From the NCBI GenBank assembly GCA_033725935.1, contig MU867073.1:186001-250000 (forward strand): 64,000 nt of DNA, given 5' to 3'. Both the position numbers and the translations under genes were made by a program. The DNA is from Cladorrhinum sp. PSN259. Taxonomy: Eukaryota > Ascomycota > Sordariomycetes > Sordariales > Podosporaceae. Each line of letters begins with the position of its first letter. The first letter of the stretch is position 1. The notes under the pieces are model-generated. The model had not been told where the DNA came from. It ran no database searches and worked only from the letters and a program-made list of their open reading frames with translations. Of the stretch, positions 24,740 through 34,077 are shown one piece after another.

Positions 24740-25789
24740 TCAAATAGACAAGATTTGCTGATCAGCATGAAAAAAATACGAGGAGAAGGATAGATGGATG
24801 ATTTTTTTTTACTTAAGTCTGACTCATCTTCCTAATTTCTTCGGGTCACAGAGAAGGAGGGCATGAATTGCCCATCCTATTAGCAAAAGGCGGTGGTAAA
24901 ATCATGGTGAATTTAGTTTTTACTTTACCACATGGTTAAGGATGGGTTGATGCATTCATCGACGGGAAAGGTGTAGGATGGATCAATTTTGTTCCCAGGT
25001 GTGAACAATGTTTGTTTGGCTCTTTTTAGCATTATTTGCCCCGGATAGGAGTTGATTACTTTATGGCACGGGTAGTTGAAGCGGGAGGAAGGCGATCGTG
25101 CAGGGACCGTCTTTTCTTCTTGCAGAAGATTGGTCCGTGGCAGAGGGTTAAATCAAATAGAGGAAAGGGTTGCCTTTATTAGAGCAGAAATTTCGATAGG
25201 AATGCGTCTTGTGACATTTTTATACTTTTGTCACCCTTGTGAAGTGATCGTGCCATTAATAGGTAATATTACAAGTTTTCAAGGTATGGATTCATCATGC
25301 ATCAATCTCCATCTCTGGAAGTGGATGTTTGAAGTCTGTGCTGCTGCTCAGTGGACAGGGCTGCAAGGATGGGAGCTCTTTCTTGGCGACTTTTAAAAGG
25401 GAACTCCGGGGCATGGAGCCCCACTAGCCCCTCATTGGTCTGTGCTTTTTTGCAGCGAGACTTGGTAGGGCTCCGCACCACGGCCACCGGCCCTACAATA
25501 TTGCCGAATTTTTTCTCGCCCACATTTTGCAAAATTACTGCGCAGCTGGATCTCACCTTGACAACCGTTCAGTCAACGACCAACGACGTAAGTACAAACC
25601 GAGCCCCAATTACCCATCATCGGCGCGCCGAAGCCATCTTCGAATCCAGAGGAGTCGGTAGAATTGGATTTTCAGCAAGGACGTCGATTTTTGTCAATGT
25701 CCGACACTCATCCACTGCAGTCCTCGCCGAAATCGATAGCTTCACGGACTTTTGGCTAACCAGGGACTTCTTGAACAGCAACCGACAAG
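24740..25789. promoter_or_regulatory. tom1 3' region and rps8 promoter
   Basis: About 1 kb. The first half is A/T-rich 3' sequence. From 25400 onward it looks like a strong promoter: a GGGGC/GCCCC hairpin at 25408-25422, an inverted CCAAT (ATTGG) at 25434-25438, and a GTAGGGC/GCCCTAC inverted pair at 25465-25496. Short frames here show no family resemblance. Confidence 0.5.
25465..25496. promoter_or_regulatory. Inverted GTAGGGC...GCCCTAC pair upstream of rps8
   Basis: Perfect 7-bp inverted arms at 25465-25471 and 25490-25496 are separated by 18 bp, about 300 bp before the rps8 ATG. The core GCCCTA also occurs at 9099-9104 upstream of rps6, so it may be a ribosomal-protein-gene element. This is inference from two promoters only. 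Confidence 0.4.
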
Positions 25790-26751
25790 ATGGGTATCTC
25801 TCGTGATTCTCGGCACAAGCGCTCGGCCACCGGTGCCAAGCGGGCGTATGTCCTTCCCTTCATCCTGCTGCCCGTTTCGTGTGGTTGCTAACGTCCGTCT
25901 TTTTGCTGCAGTTTCTACCGTATGTTCTAAATTCCTCCTCCGTACCCTAATACACATAATATAAATTGCCCCTCGACATTATGGGGGCACTCGAAGGTCC
26001 GCTTGGCTAGGTTCCTCGCAATGGTTCTTGAGCTCTCTCAAAAGAGAGGGTGTCAAGGCCATTACGAGGCTTCCAACACCATGCGTTCTGAGCCTGTTAT
26101 CGCAGACAAAGAAATGAAACAATTTCTGACAGTAGCGAACAGGGAAGAAGAGAGCCTTCGAGCTGGGTCGCCAGCCCGCCAACACCCGTATCGGTGCCAA
26201 GCGCATTCACACCGTCCGCACCCGCGGTGGCAACCACAAGTACCGTGCCCTGCGTCTTGACTCCGGCAACTTCGCCTGGGCCTCCGAGGGCTGCACCCGC
26301 AAGACCCGTGTCATCGTTGTCGCCTGTAAGTCTCTATATTTGGTTCCTCCGGAATACGAATTTTGTTGCTCACTTATGACGTTCAGACCACCCCTCCAAC
26401 AACGAGCTCGTCCGCACCAACACCCTGACCAAGTCCGCTGTCGTCCAGATCGATGCCGCTCCCTTCCGTCAGTGGTACGAGGCTCACTACGGCCAGTCCA
26501 TTGGCCGCAGACGCCAGCAGAAGCAGGGCCAGACCGTTGAGGAGGTCAAGAAGTCCAAGTCTATCGAGAAGAAGCAGGCTGCCCGTTTCGCCCAGGGCGG
26601 CAAGGTCGACCCCGCTCTCGAGAAGCAGTTCGAGGCTGGTCGTATCTTCGCAGTCATCTCTTCCCGCCCCGGTCAGTCCGGCCGTGCCGATGGCTACATC
26701 CTGGAGGGTGAGGAGCTCGCTTTCTACCAGAAGAAGATCCACCACAAGTAA
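25790..26751 (+). CDS. rps8: 40S ribosomal protein S8 (eS8)
   Basis: Four exons: 25790-25845, 25912-25919, 26143-26325 and 26387-26751, giving 203 aa. The protein begins MGISRDSRHKRSATGAKRAF, and the second exon is only 8 nt, supplying the FY of AFYRKKRAFELGRQPANTRIG. Further family blocks are IHTVRTRGGNHKYRALRLD, ASEGCTRKTRVIVVAYHPSNNELVRT split by the third intron, APFRQWYEAHYGQ, and the C-terminal ISSRPGQSGRADGYILEGEELAFY. It is a small-subunit ribosomal protein of the 40S body. The 223 nt second intron is long for this window; I found no clear C/D or H/ACA box pair supporting a snoRNA. The gene lies directly after tom1 and converges on the coiled-coil gene. Confidence 0.98.
25912..25919 (+). 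other. rps8: 8-nt internal micro-exon of rps8
   Basis: The bases TTTCTACC lie between GCTGCAG and GTATGT. They complete Ala, add Phe-Tyr and start Arg, restoring KRAFYRKKR. No other splice choice in the neighbourhood preserves this conserved block. Confidence 0.88.
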
Positions 26752-27290
26752 ACGCTTGTAATGCCAGGGAGGAAACGAGAACGGAGAATGAGAGATACTC
26801 GCGTCGGTTATTGACCCCGCTCGGTGTTGAAAGAGTCTGGTTTTTCTGCCATTCGACAAGGAGGGAAGGAAAACTGGACGACGAATCCACCGCCATTTGC
26901 TATTCATATACTTCCATTTGCGAATCATGAATCCGGGAACGGGAACAGGGTCGGCAGGGATATAGGGCAATGGAAAAATAATGAATACCCCCAATCAATG
27001 AGAAGAGCGGTTCCGAGCGAACTAAAATCAAGCCCAAAGATCAAGTCACGATGCCTTTACGTCCTCTGCCTGCTTGAGTATTTCTGATCCATCTGTATTT
27101 GTTGTAGTAAAATTTAATGCAGACTTCGACTGAAGAACAACTGTGATAGTCTGACTAGAACGGAGTGGTATAATGATTTGAAAGTTAAAGAGAAGTATGA
27201 ATTCAAAGAGCCATAATGATATTAAAACTAAACTGAAATCCAAGGGGGTATCATACGTTCATTTCAACTCGTTCTCCGTTCTTTCCATTC
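26752..27290. other. Convergent intergenic region rps8/coiled-coil gene
   Basis: About 540 bp between converging genes, so mainly 3' UTR sequence. It is A/T-rich from 27080 to 27240. No gene or repeat is recognisable. Confidence 0.4.
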
Positions 27291-27326
27291 TTAATGCTTT
27301 ATAATGTCGCCTTCACTTCCTAGTCA
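27291..27326 (-). other. UGA-CUA-G leaky-stop context with 10-codon in-frame extension
   Basis: On the minus strand the coiled-coil gene ends AAG TGA CTA GGA, followed in frame by AGT GAA GGC GAC ATT ATA AAG CAT TAA. UGA followed by CUA(G) is the best established efficient readthrough context in fungi and animals. The extension would be LGSEGDIIKH after the inserted residue, which is not a peroxisomal signal. Confidence 0.55.
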
Positions 27327-29808
27327 CTTCTTAGCAGCCATGACACTGAGTCCATTTTCTCGCTTTCCTTCTTCTCGTAATATGCTTCTTCCTCTTCCTG
27401 CCCCCCTTCCAGATCCTCCATTGCTACTACTGACAACGGAAGAGGGGGCAGAAGATGAAGAGGAAGGACCACCACCGCCGCCGCCATTGCCGCCGCCGCC
27501 ACGGGAAGAAGTAATGAGCGTGTTACTGCCACTTCCCATTCCACTTCCTATGCCGCTCCCGTTGACACTTGCGGTTCTGCTCCCATTTATGCTGCTCCCA
27601 CTTCTGCTGGTACTTCCTCGCCTGCCGCCGGTACTATTCATGCTTAGTATTGGACTTGATAAACCCATCAATAACTGGTCTGCTGAATTCGGGGGGAGCG
27701 GCATCTCGCGCCTTGATGAAAATGACGAGGGATTGCTGGCGCCGATCACTTGGATAGTAGGCACGTGGATATGATCATGATCATCGTGAATTTGATGGCG
27801 TTGGTGATCATGAGGTTGGTGTTGATGGTGCTGGTGTTGGTCACGCGACGAAAGCCGTGAACGCTGCCGAGTGATTACGCGTTCTCTGACTAATGCCCAG
27901 TCCGATTTCCAGTTTTGTATTGCCTGAAACAGGTCCGGATCTGCTTCGCGCGGGTTTATGAACTCGTTCACTAGGGTTTCGATTGCGCGCATTTCAAGAC
28001 GGAGGTGACGGATGTCGGATGTTGCCGAGTTTAGATCTTCTTCTCTGTACACCATGTTAGGTAAGGCCGTTGGTCTAAATGGAGATTGTGATAGCAGAGT
28101 AGAAAGATAGATTGAGCAAGATCTGAAAAAAAGAAGAAAGGGAAAAACAGGAACAGAAAGACATAAAAAGGTTTGTGAGAAGGGTGGCTTACAAATTGGA
28201 CACTTCTTTTTCAAGCTCCATAATACGGCCTGCGGCTGCTTCTGCTCGTTCGACTAGGAGGGCGTGGAGGTGCTGTATCGATGTCAGTATCATGAATATG
28301 AGAAGGGAAATGGGGAGGCTGACATCAGATTCCTCCCTTCTTATCTTCAGGTTTCTAACCACCCTCGTCAACTCAGTGCGTAACTCTTCTGCTTCGCGCG
28401 CTACCCGCTCTGACAGGTCTGCCTGCGCCTGGGCAGCCTCTTTAGCTGCTTCAAGCGCTTGGTTAGTCGCTGCTGTCAGTTCTGGGGCCGTGGGGGATTC
28501 CGGAAAGACATCAGATACTTTGAGAGGGGAGGATAGCCATGCTGGAAGATGAGGAGGAGGGGTGGTTGATGATAAGTCAAGAGAGAGGCCCATTGCTTGG
28601 TAGTATTTTTCTCCGATCGCAGCTGGGGTTGGGGATAAGGTGTCGGGCATGGACTCAAAGCTTTGTTGGACTGGGGTTCTGCTTCGCGAGCGGGACCGGG
28701 ACGTGGAGTGGGTTGACGAAAAATATCGGTGCTCAAGGATGTTGTTGGTGGCTCCGTTCCTGCTTCTTTCCGGTACGATATAGCCAGCTTCGAGGACGAG
28801 TTCCATCTCGTCAACTTTGGAGTGGAGGATAGACAGGAGCTCTTGTTCCGTTGAAGGGGAAGTGGTGGTTACTGTTGATGATAGGCGGGAGAGCAGATCG
28901 CTTATTCTTTCGACTAGAACGTCTCTGCTGTCTTGCGGTGCTGACAGTGGTCGATCTGGTGGTTCATTTTCTTTATTGTCGTCATAGTTGTGTTCTTCTG
29001 AAATTGTGTTGATGCTGATACCATCTCTCTCTTGGAACTCTTTGAAGTCACCTCTGTCGCCCCCTTCATCCTCATCGTCATCCTGATCTTCATCTTGCTC
29101 ATCTTCCTCAGCGTCATCATCCTCATCGGCATAGATGTCTTCTGGCGAGTCCGCGTAGATCTCGATATTCTCCGCGCCTAGTTCGTCCCCCTCATGGTCT
29201 TCCTCTTCATCATGATCCTCCTCATCATATTGGTCGCCGTTGCCGGTGGAGATGTGTTTTTGTGGGTCCATGTTGACATTGCCGTTTTCAGCCCCTGATT
29301 CCCCTTCATCCTCATCATCGGCGTCGTTGAAGCTCATGGCCGTTTCATCATTGCCTCGTATATCAATACCGTGGCGAGCATGCGACACCCAATATGCAGT
29401 CCGTCCATGCAACGGTGAAAGAGGCGGTCGTGACAGATTGGTCGACCCAAGCGCCATTTGATGCAGGCCTAAACCAAGGCTGCTTAGGCTTGTGGGAGAC
29501 GCAAAATGTGGTGGTTGGTGGTGTTGCTGCTGACTATGCGTGCGTCCTGTGGATGCTCGTGCAGTTTGTGGCGACGGGTTTGTTTGGTTCTGTGGCGTCC
29601 GGGGCCGTGGGGAAGGAGTCTTGGGGGGAGATGGAACTTCATCACTGTTTACGTCGCCATCATGTCCTTGCTCGTTTTGCGAATATGATTCATGCTCCTG
29701 GGTGGCAGATAGTATTAAAAACGATAGGGCCGGTGATGAAAAGGGTGAGAGCGATGAAAGCGATGGAATAGGTTCCCAGCTCTCACCGGTATCGTCGTCT
29801 CCGGACAT
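27324..29808 (-). CDS. Unrecognised coiled-coil protein with acidic and His-rich low-complexity regions
   Basis: Exons 29808-28324, 28272-28193 and 28044-27324 on the minus strand encode 761 aa starting MSGDDDTGESWEPIPS. I do not recognise the family. Residues about 210-260 are strongly acidic, with runs of Asp and Glu. A coiled coil covers about 443-575 (AATNQALEAAKEAAQAQADL, RVAREAEELRTELTRVVRNL, ERAEAAAGRIMELEKEVSNL, RHLRLEMRAIETLVNEF) and is interrupted by both introns. A His-rich stretch (HQHHQHQPHDHQRHQ) and Ser/Gly/Asn repeats follow; the end is MAAKK. The 51-nt first intron is a multiple of three without a stop, but retaining it would put a hydrophobic VSLPISLLIFM segment in the coiled coil. 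The stop context is UGA-CUA-G. A cytoskeletal or septation scaffold is possible but not shown. Confidence 0.8.
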
Positions 29809-29889
29809 TTTCCGAGGTATGTAAATGAACAATGGAATTGTCCAGCAAAGGTTGCTCAAGTTATCAGATGCATTTTAATTGCTATAGCT

Positions 29890-29915
29890 ATGATGATGAT
29901 GATGATGATGATGAT
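29890..29915. repeat. (ATG)n microsatellite
   Basis: About 8.7 uninterrupted copies of the ATG/CAT triplet lie in the region upstream of the coiled-coil gene's start codon. Confidence 0.95.
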
Positions 29916-30057
29916 AGATCATAGGTTGATGAATGAGCATTGTAATGCAACACCATGAGATGTAACAGTCACAGTGAGGAAAGCAAATCTCGTGAGACTC
30001 ATCTCAACCCCACTTTTGGAAGTCAAGGTCGGCAGGCATCATGGGACCTTCACCTTG

Positions 30058-30084
30058 TCACCGTGTTGACAGGGGCCACGGTGA
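30058..30084. repeat. Inverted repeat TCACCGTG/CACGGTGA
   Basis: Perfect 8-bp arms at 30058-30065 and 30077-30084 are separated by an 11-bp loop. A flanking TGTCACC/GGTGACA pair extends the dyad imperfectly. It could be a binding site for a dimeric factor or a chance dyad. Confidence 0.6.
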
Positions 30085-31264
30085 GGGTGACAGGGTCTCG
30101 GTGAGCGCAACCAGTGAGAAGAGAGACAAATCATAGCCCGTGCATATCAGCATCCCCTTTGGCCCGGGGCTGCAGGGCCTCACCATTCCTTTTCCCGAGC
30201 CGTCGTCGGCTGTCGAAAACCGACGGAATAGCGACATATCTCCGATAATTTGCTATTCGTAATTTTTTTAATATTTCGCTTTTTTGAGGGGAATCCTCTT
30301 AGTGTTTCTTTCTTTCTTGTTGAATGTGCGTTTGAGATGGGGTCTAACTGAATGCTTCCTCAGCGCTGAGGAGCCGAGTTGGAGAAAGCATATGACGTAG
30401 GTAGCTCTCCTACTTGTCTTCCGCTCAGTTCATGCAAAGAAAAAAGCGCAAGTGTCAGCTTTATTTATTAGCTCGGGCAGGTCAGCCTTTTATTTTTTTA
30501 CTGCTGCAAAGAAATAAGCAGCGCAACAAGATTTCAAACGCTGAAAAGACGGCGCAGTGGAGATACAAAGACAAGTTCGTTGAAGACAAGATAGGATATC
30601 CATGAATGGATAAATGCATGTAAATATTCCCAGAAGAGAAAAAGATGCAAAACCTGGGAGCCAAGAAGGGGAAAGGCACCTTGCCCCGCATCCACGGCAT
30701 CATCCTGGAAAGCTTGAGGTGGCCGCATTTTCCAATGGCATTTTAGTGTGGGGTGCAGGCCGCAGGTGTGATGGTCTCACACATCCGGTTCGCATCGCCA
30801 GAGCACATTTATTCAGCTAGCGGGGGACGGGCGGGGGACTTGAAAGAGCCCCGGAAAAGGTGCATATTCGGTGCTTGTCTCTTGACATCTGACTCTGACT
30901 CCCTCCTGCCCGGCCGAACCGACCTATTCTTTTTCACCCTTACCTAGAAACTTCAACAATAACCACTCCTTGTTATCTCAATGTCGACGAGGACGCCGAT
31001 ACATCCGCAGAATCGGCGGTGAATTTCCCGTACATGTACACTGCGTCATTGTCCAGGTCCATCTTGCCTCGGTTGTTGTAGCGAGCGTTCCCCGGGACCC
31101 GTTCCGACACCACCAAGGAACCCCACGCCCCAGCCCGACTCGGCAATCCAATCCGCAGAGAGCCAAAGGGCCTTGTCGTGAACCGGAGACGCATCCAGAT
31201 GCTGCAGAGGACACACGACTAGATACCAATTGGCGACATTACAGCATCGCCAGCACAGCTCATC

Positions 31265-32837
31265 ATGTCGTGGAAGACTTCGGAGAAGTTGATGGACACC
31301 ATCCGTCACTATGCAAGCTTCCCCGCTACCGGAGTGAGCCTGCGCCAGATGGTCCAGTTTGGAGAGAAGCCTTCAACTGGTAAGTCGCCGCCTTCACAGA
31401 ACTTTACGCCGGACCACGGCTGACATTGACGCGCCCATGCGCCCACCTCAGGTACCTTATTCCGCGCTTCCCAGTTCCTCGCCGAAGAGCTTCCTATACG
31501 GCTTGCCCACCGAGTTCAGGAGCTTCAAACCCTACCAGATGGCCTGAATGAGATGCCCTCGGTTAAGAAGGTGGCAGATTGGTATGCACAATCGTTTGAG
31601 GTATGTTCCTTTTAGTATCTTTGGTGGCTAGTTTTGTTGCTGTTTTGCGCTTGAGTGGGAGGGAACACTTCATGACTCACCACCCGACTTCGGCGTCGCG
31701 TTGCATATAGGAAATCACGACGCTCCCACGACCAAACCTTGTCAAAGATGTACGAGACAGATTAATGAGACCAGCTAAAAACTATGCGGGCAAAGGCGCA
31801 TGGCTTAGCGAAGCAACACCGAACCCAAGCATAGAGGAAGGCCAGTACAACTCATGGCAAGGCATCTCACAACAAGCGGCCTTGAACAATGGATGGGGAT
31901 CAAAGGGGAAATTTCCTGCGACGAGGCGATACTTTGCCATGGTGGACGACACGGGCGATTGGCCTCCCGAGCTGCAGGTGTACAATCAAAAATTCGCGCA
32001 GACGCTGCACAGGATCAAGAGGCGGCACGATAGCGTCGTGACCACAATGGCCCAGGGCATCCTCGAGTGGAAGCGGAAACGACAGCGCATGCAGATCGAT
32101 AACAACATCCAGTCTTTCCTCGACCGCTTCTACATGTCGCGCATCGGTATCCGCATGCTTATCGGGCAGCATATCGCGCTGACCGATCAGAGCCACTACC
32201 GGGATCCTTCATATGTCGGTATTATCTGCACCAAGACATTCGTCAAGGACCTCGCACAAGAAGCTATCGAGAATGCCAGGTTTGTCTGCGAAGACCATTA
32301 CGGCCTATTCGAGGCACCCAAGATCCAGCTCGTGTGTAACCCGAACCTCAACTTCATGTACGTTCCGGGCCACCTTTCGCACATGCTCTTTGAGACGCTC
32401 AAAAACTCGCTGCGCGCCGTCGTTGAGACACACGGCCAGGACAAGCAGGATTTTCCCGTGACCAAGGTTATTGTTGCCGAAGGGAAAGAAGACATCACCA
32501 TCAAGATTTCGGACGAAGGCGGAGGCATCCCCAGAAGCTCCATCCCGCTTGTTTGGACCTACATGTATACCACGGTCGACAGGACGCCCAATCTGGACCC
32601 GGACTTTGACAAGAGCGACTTCAAGGCGCCCATGGCTGGGTTTGGCTACGGGTTGCCGATTTCGCGTCTGTATGCGCGGTATTTCGGTGGAGACCTTAAA
32701 TTGATCAGCATGGAAGGGTAAATAGCTCTCCCCTTTTCTTTGTTGTTGTGAAGTTACTGACTGAGTAAAACAGCTACGGGACAGACGTCTACCTGCACCT
32801 GAACAGGCTGTCGAGTTCATCGGAGCCGCTCCAATAG
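31265..32837 (+). CDS. Mitochondrial pyruvate dehydrogenase kinase (PDK/BCKDK family)
   Basis: Exons 31265-31379, 31452-31600, 31711-32717 and 32774-32837 encode 444 aa starting MSWKTSEKLMDTIRHYASFP. It phosphorylates the E1-alpha subunit and so switches off the pyruvate dehydrogenase complex in the mitochondrial matrix. The N-terminal four-helix part (VSLRQMVQFGEKPSTGTLFRASQFLAEELP, across an intron) is followed by the GHKL ATPase domain: N box HMLFETLKNSLRAVVE near residue 311, G1 box ISDEGGGIP near 355 and G2 box GFGYGLPISRLYARYFGG near 398. The C-terminus TDVYLHLNRLSSSSEPLQ is the usual family end. The start lacks a strong presequence, as in related fungal kinases. Its stop lies in a readthrough-type context with a long in-frame extension. 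Confidence 0.95.
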
Positions 32838-33035
32838 CAATCAGCAGTCATGAGGGGTGCGGCCGCATCTCAAGGATTGACGTTTTTTATGCGCAAGCGC
32901 CTGAAGAATCTTGCCACCTCGCCACTCGAGATTACGGAGCGGAGGCAGGTTGGTGATGCCGAGGCGCTTTTTGGTAGTAGCGGTAGTTCTGACGGTGCTT
33001 CTTCTAGTGGGCGTGGAAAGGACAGCGAGCTCTAG
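32835..33035 (+). other. Putative stop-codon readthrough cassette of pdk (UAG-CAA-UCA plus 65 codons)
   Basis: The pdk stop reads CAA TAG CAA TCA. This fits the tobamovirus-type readthrough consensus UAG-CAR-YYA, with the same preceding Gln codon. The frame stays open for 65 sense codons to TAG at 33033-33035. The extension begins QSAVMRGAAASQG, continues with a basic stretch (FFMRKRLKNLATSPLEITER), then a Ser/Gly-rich tail ending GRGKDSEL. A readthrough protein would be 510 aa. The last three residues, SEL, are not a canonical PTS1. The sequence context is certain; readthrough itself is inference. Confidence 0.5.
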
Positions 33036-34077
33036 GTTGGCTTCGTTGTTTTCTGTCCAGGTTGTTCTCCTTTCGCCATGATGCTGGAGGGAAATTGTGT
33101 GCGTGTTCTTTTCTTGGGTAATTAAAGTATTTCTTCACGCCAAAGGGGGGACCAGTTTGACAGGAAAGAAAGAGAAATTCCCATGATGGTGGAGGAGGAT
33201 GGCGGCCCGGCTTGAAAGAGATAGAGGACGTGAACGACCATGACTCCCTCCCACGATTAGTGAGGTCGAGGAAGGAAGAAGGGGGTGTAGGGGCCACGGT
33301 TAGAATATGCTTGGTTGATGATGAAACCCCATAACATGAGAAATAGGTTTTTTGGAGTTAACTAAGGTAGAGTGGACAGAACAGGAGAGAGAGCAGAGCA
33401 GAGTACAGAAAGGAAGAAAGAATGGAAAGGATATAAAATCAAGTCCACGGTCCATCCACAGTTCAACAAACTACCCCAAAAGCTTATGGTTAGATTCTCT
33501 ATCTATCTACTAACGAGCCATGTGGCATCAAGAAGGCAAGTCGCTTCTCACTCAACTCACTCACTCCCTATTACCTCACCCCATAGCATTTAATGAGCGA
33601 AGAGGATTGCTATGAATACTTATACAATTGACAACCCTGCACCGTGTAGCCCTCATAAGAAAAAATAAAAAGAGGACTAGTCTTCGCTGTATCGCTGTTC
33701 TGTCCTCCAAGTCAAAAAGAGCAAATTGGTATAGTACATCATCCCACACTGATCTCGAAAGTGAACTAACAACAAACAAAAGAAAAGAAGGAAAGAAGAA
33801 AAGCAAGAAGGCAAGTTGCAAACCCCCAGCTGCCTCGAAGAATTCCCCGTTCTATGCCCCAGCGTCCGATCCGTATTTCTCCCCCATCCTATATGGTAGT
33901 AAAATGCAGTCTTCAGCTCCTCCAGAGCAGATTTCGAAACTCTAGATCGCACCTGTAGCGTGCCTCTCCCTCCTTTGCAAATACATTACGCCCCGCCCGC
34001 CCATCACAAATGTCTAAAACCCTCTGTACACCGCTTGAACATTTCCCCAGCACGCAACCACATTTCAACAATAACTC
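33036..34077. other. Convergent intergenic region pdk/unknown gene
   Basis: About 1 kb between converging genes. It contains purine-rich tracts (33370-33440 and 33775-33815) and no supported coding frame. The frame at 33628-33945 is lysine-rich low complexity without similarity. Confidence 0.4.

Larger units (their letters stand above)
29809..31264. promoter_or_regulatory. Divergent intergenic region coiled-coil gene/pdk
   Basis: About 1.46 kb holding both promoters. It contains an ATG-triplet microsatellite at 29890-29915 and a perfect 8-bp inverted repeat at 30058-30084. A frame at 30970-31383 overlaps the pdk start in another phase and has no similarity. No other gene is seen. Confidence 0.45.

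Noticed and set aside
25920..26142. Possible snoRNA in the long second intron of rps8
   Set aside because: I see a CTGA but no matching RTGATGA C box or H/ACA arrangement and no terminal stem.
33004..33297. Minus-strand frame opposite the pdk readthrough extension
   Set aside because: It contains low-complexity Ser/Pro sequence and no similarity; the plus-strand frame is the one in phase with pdk.
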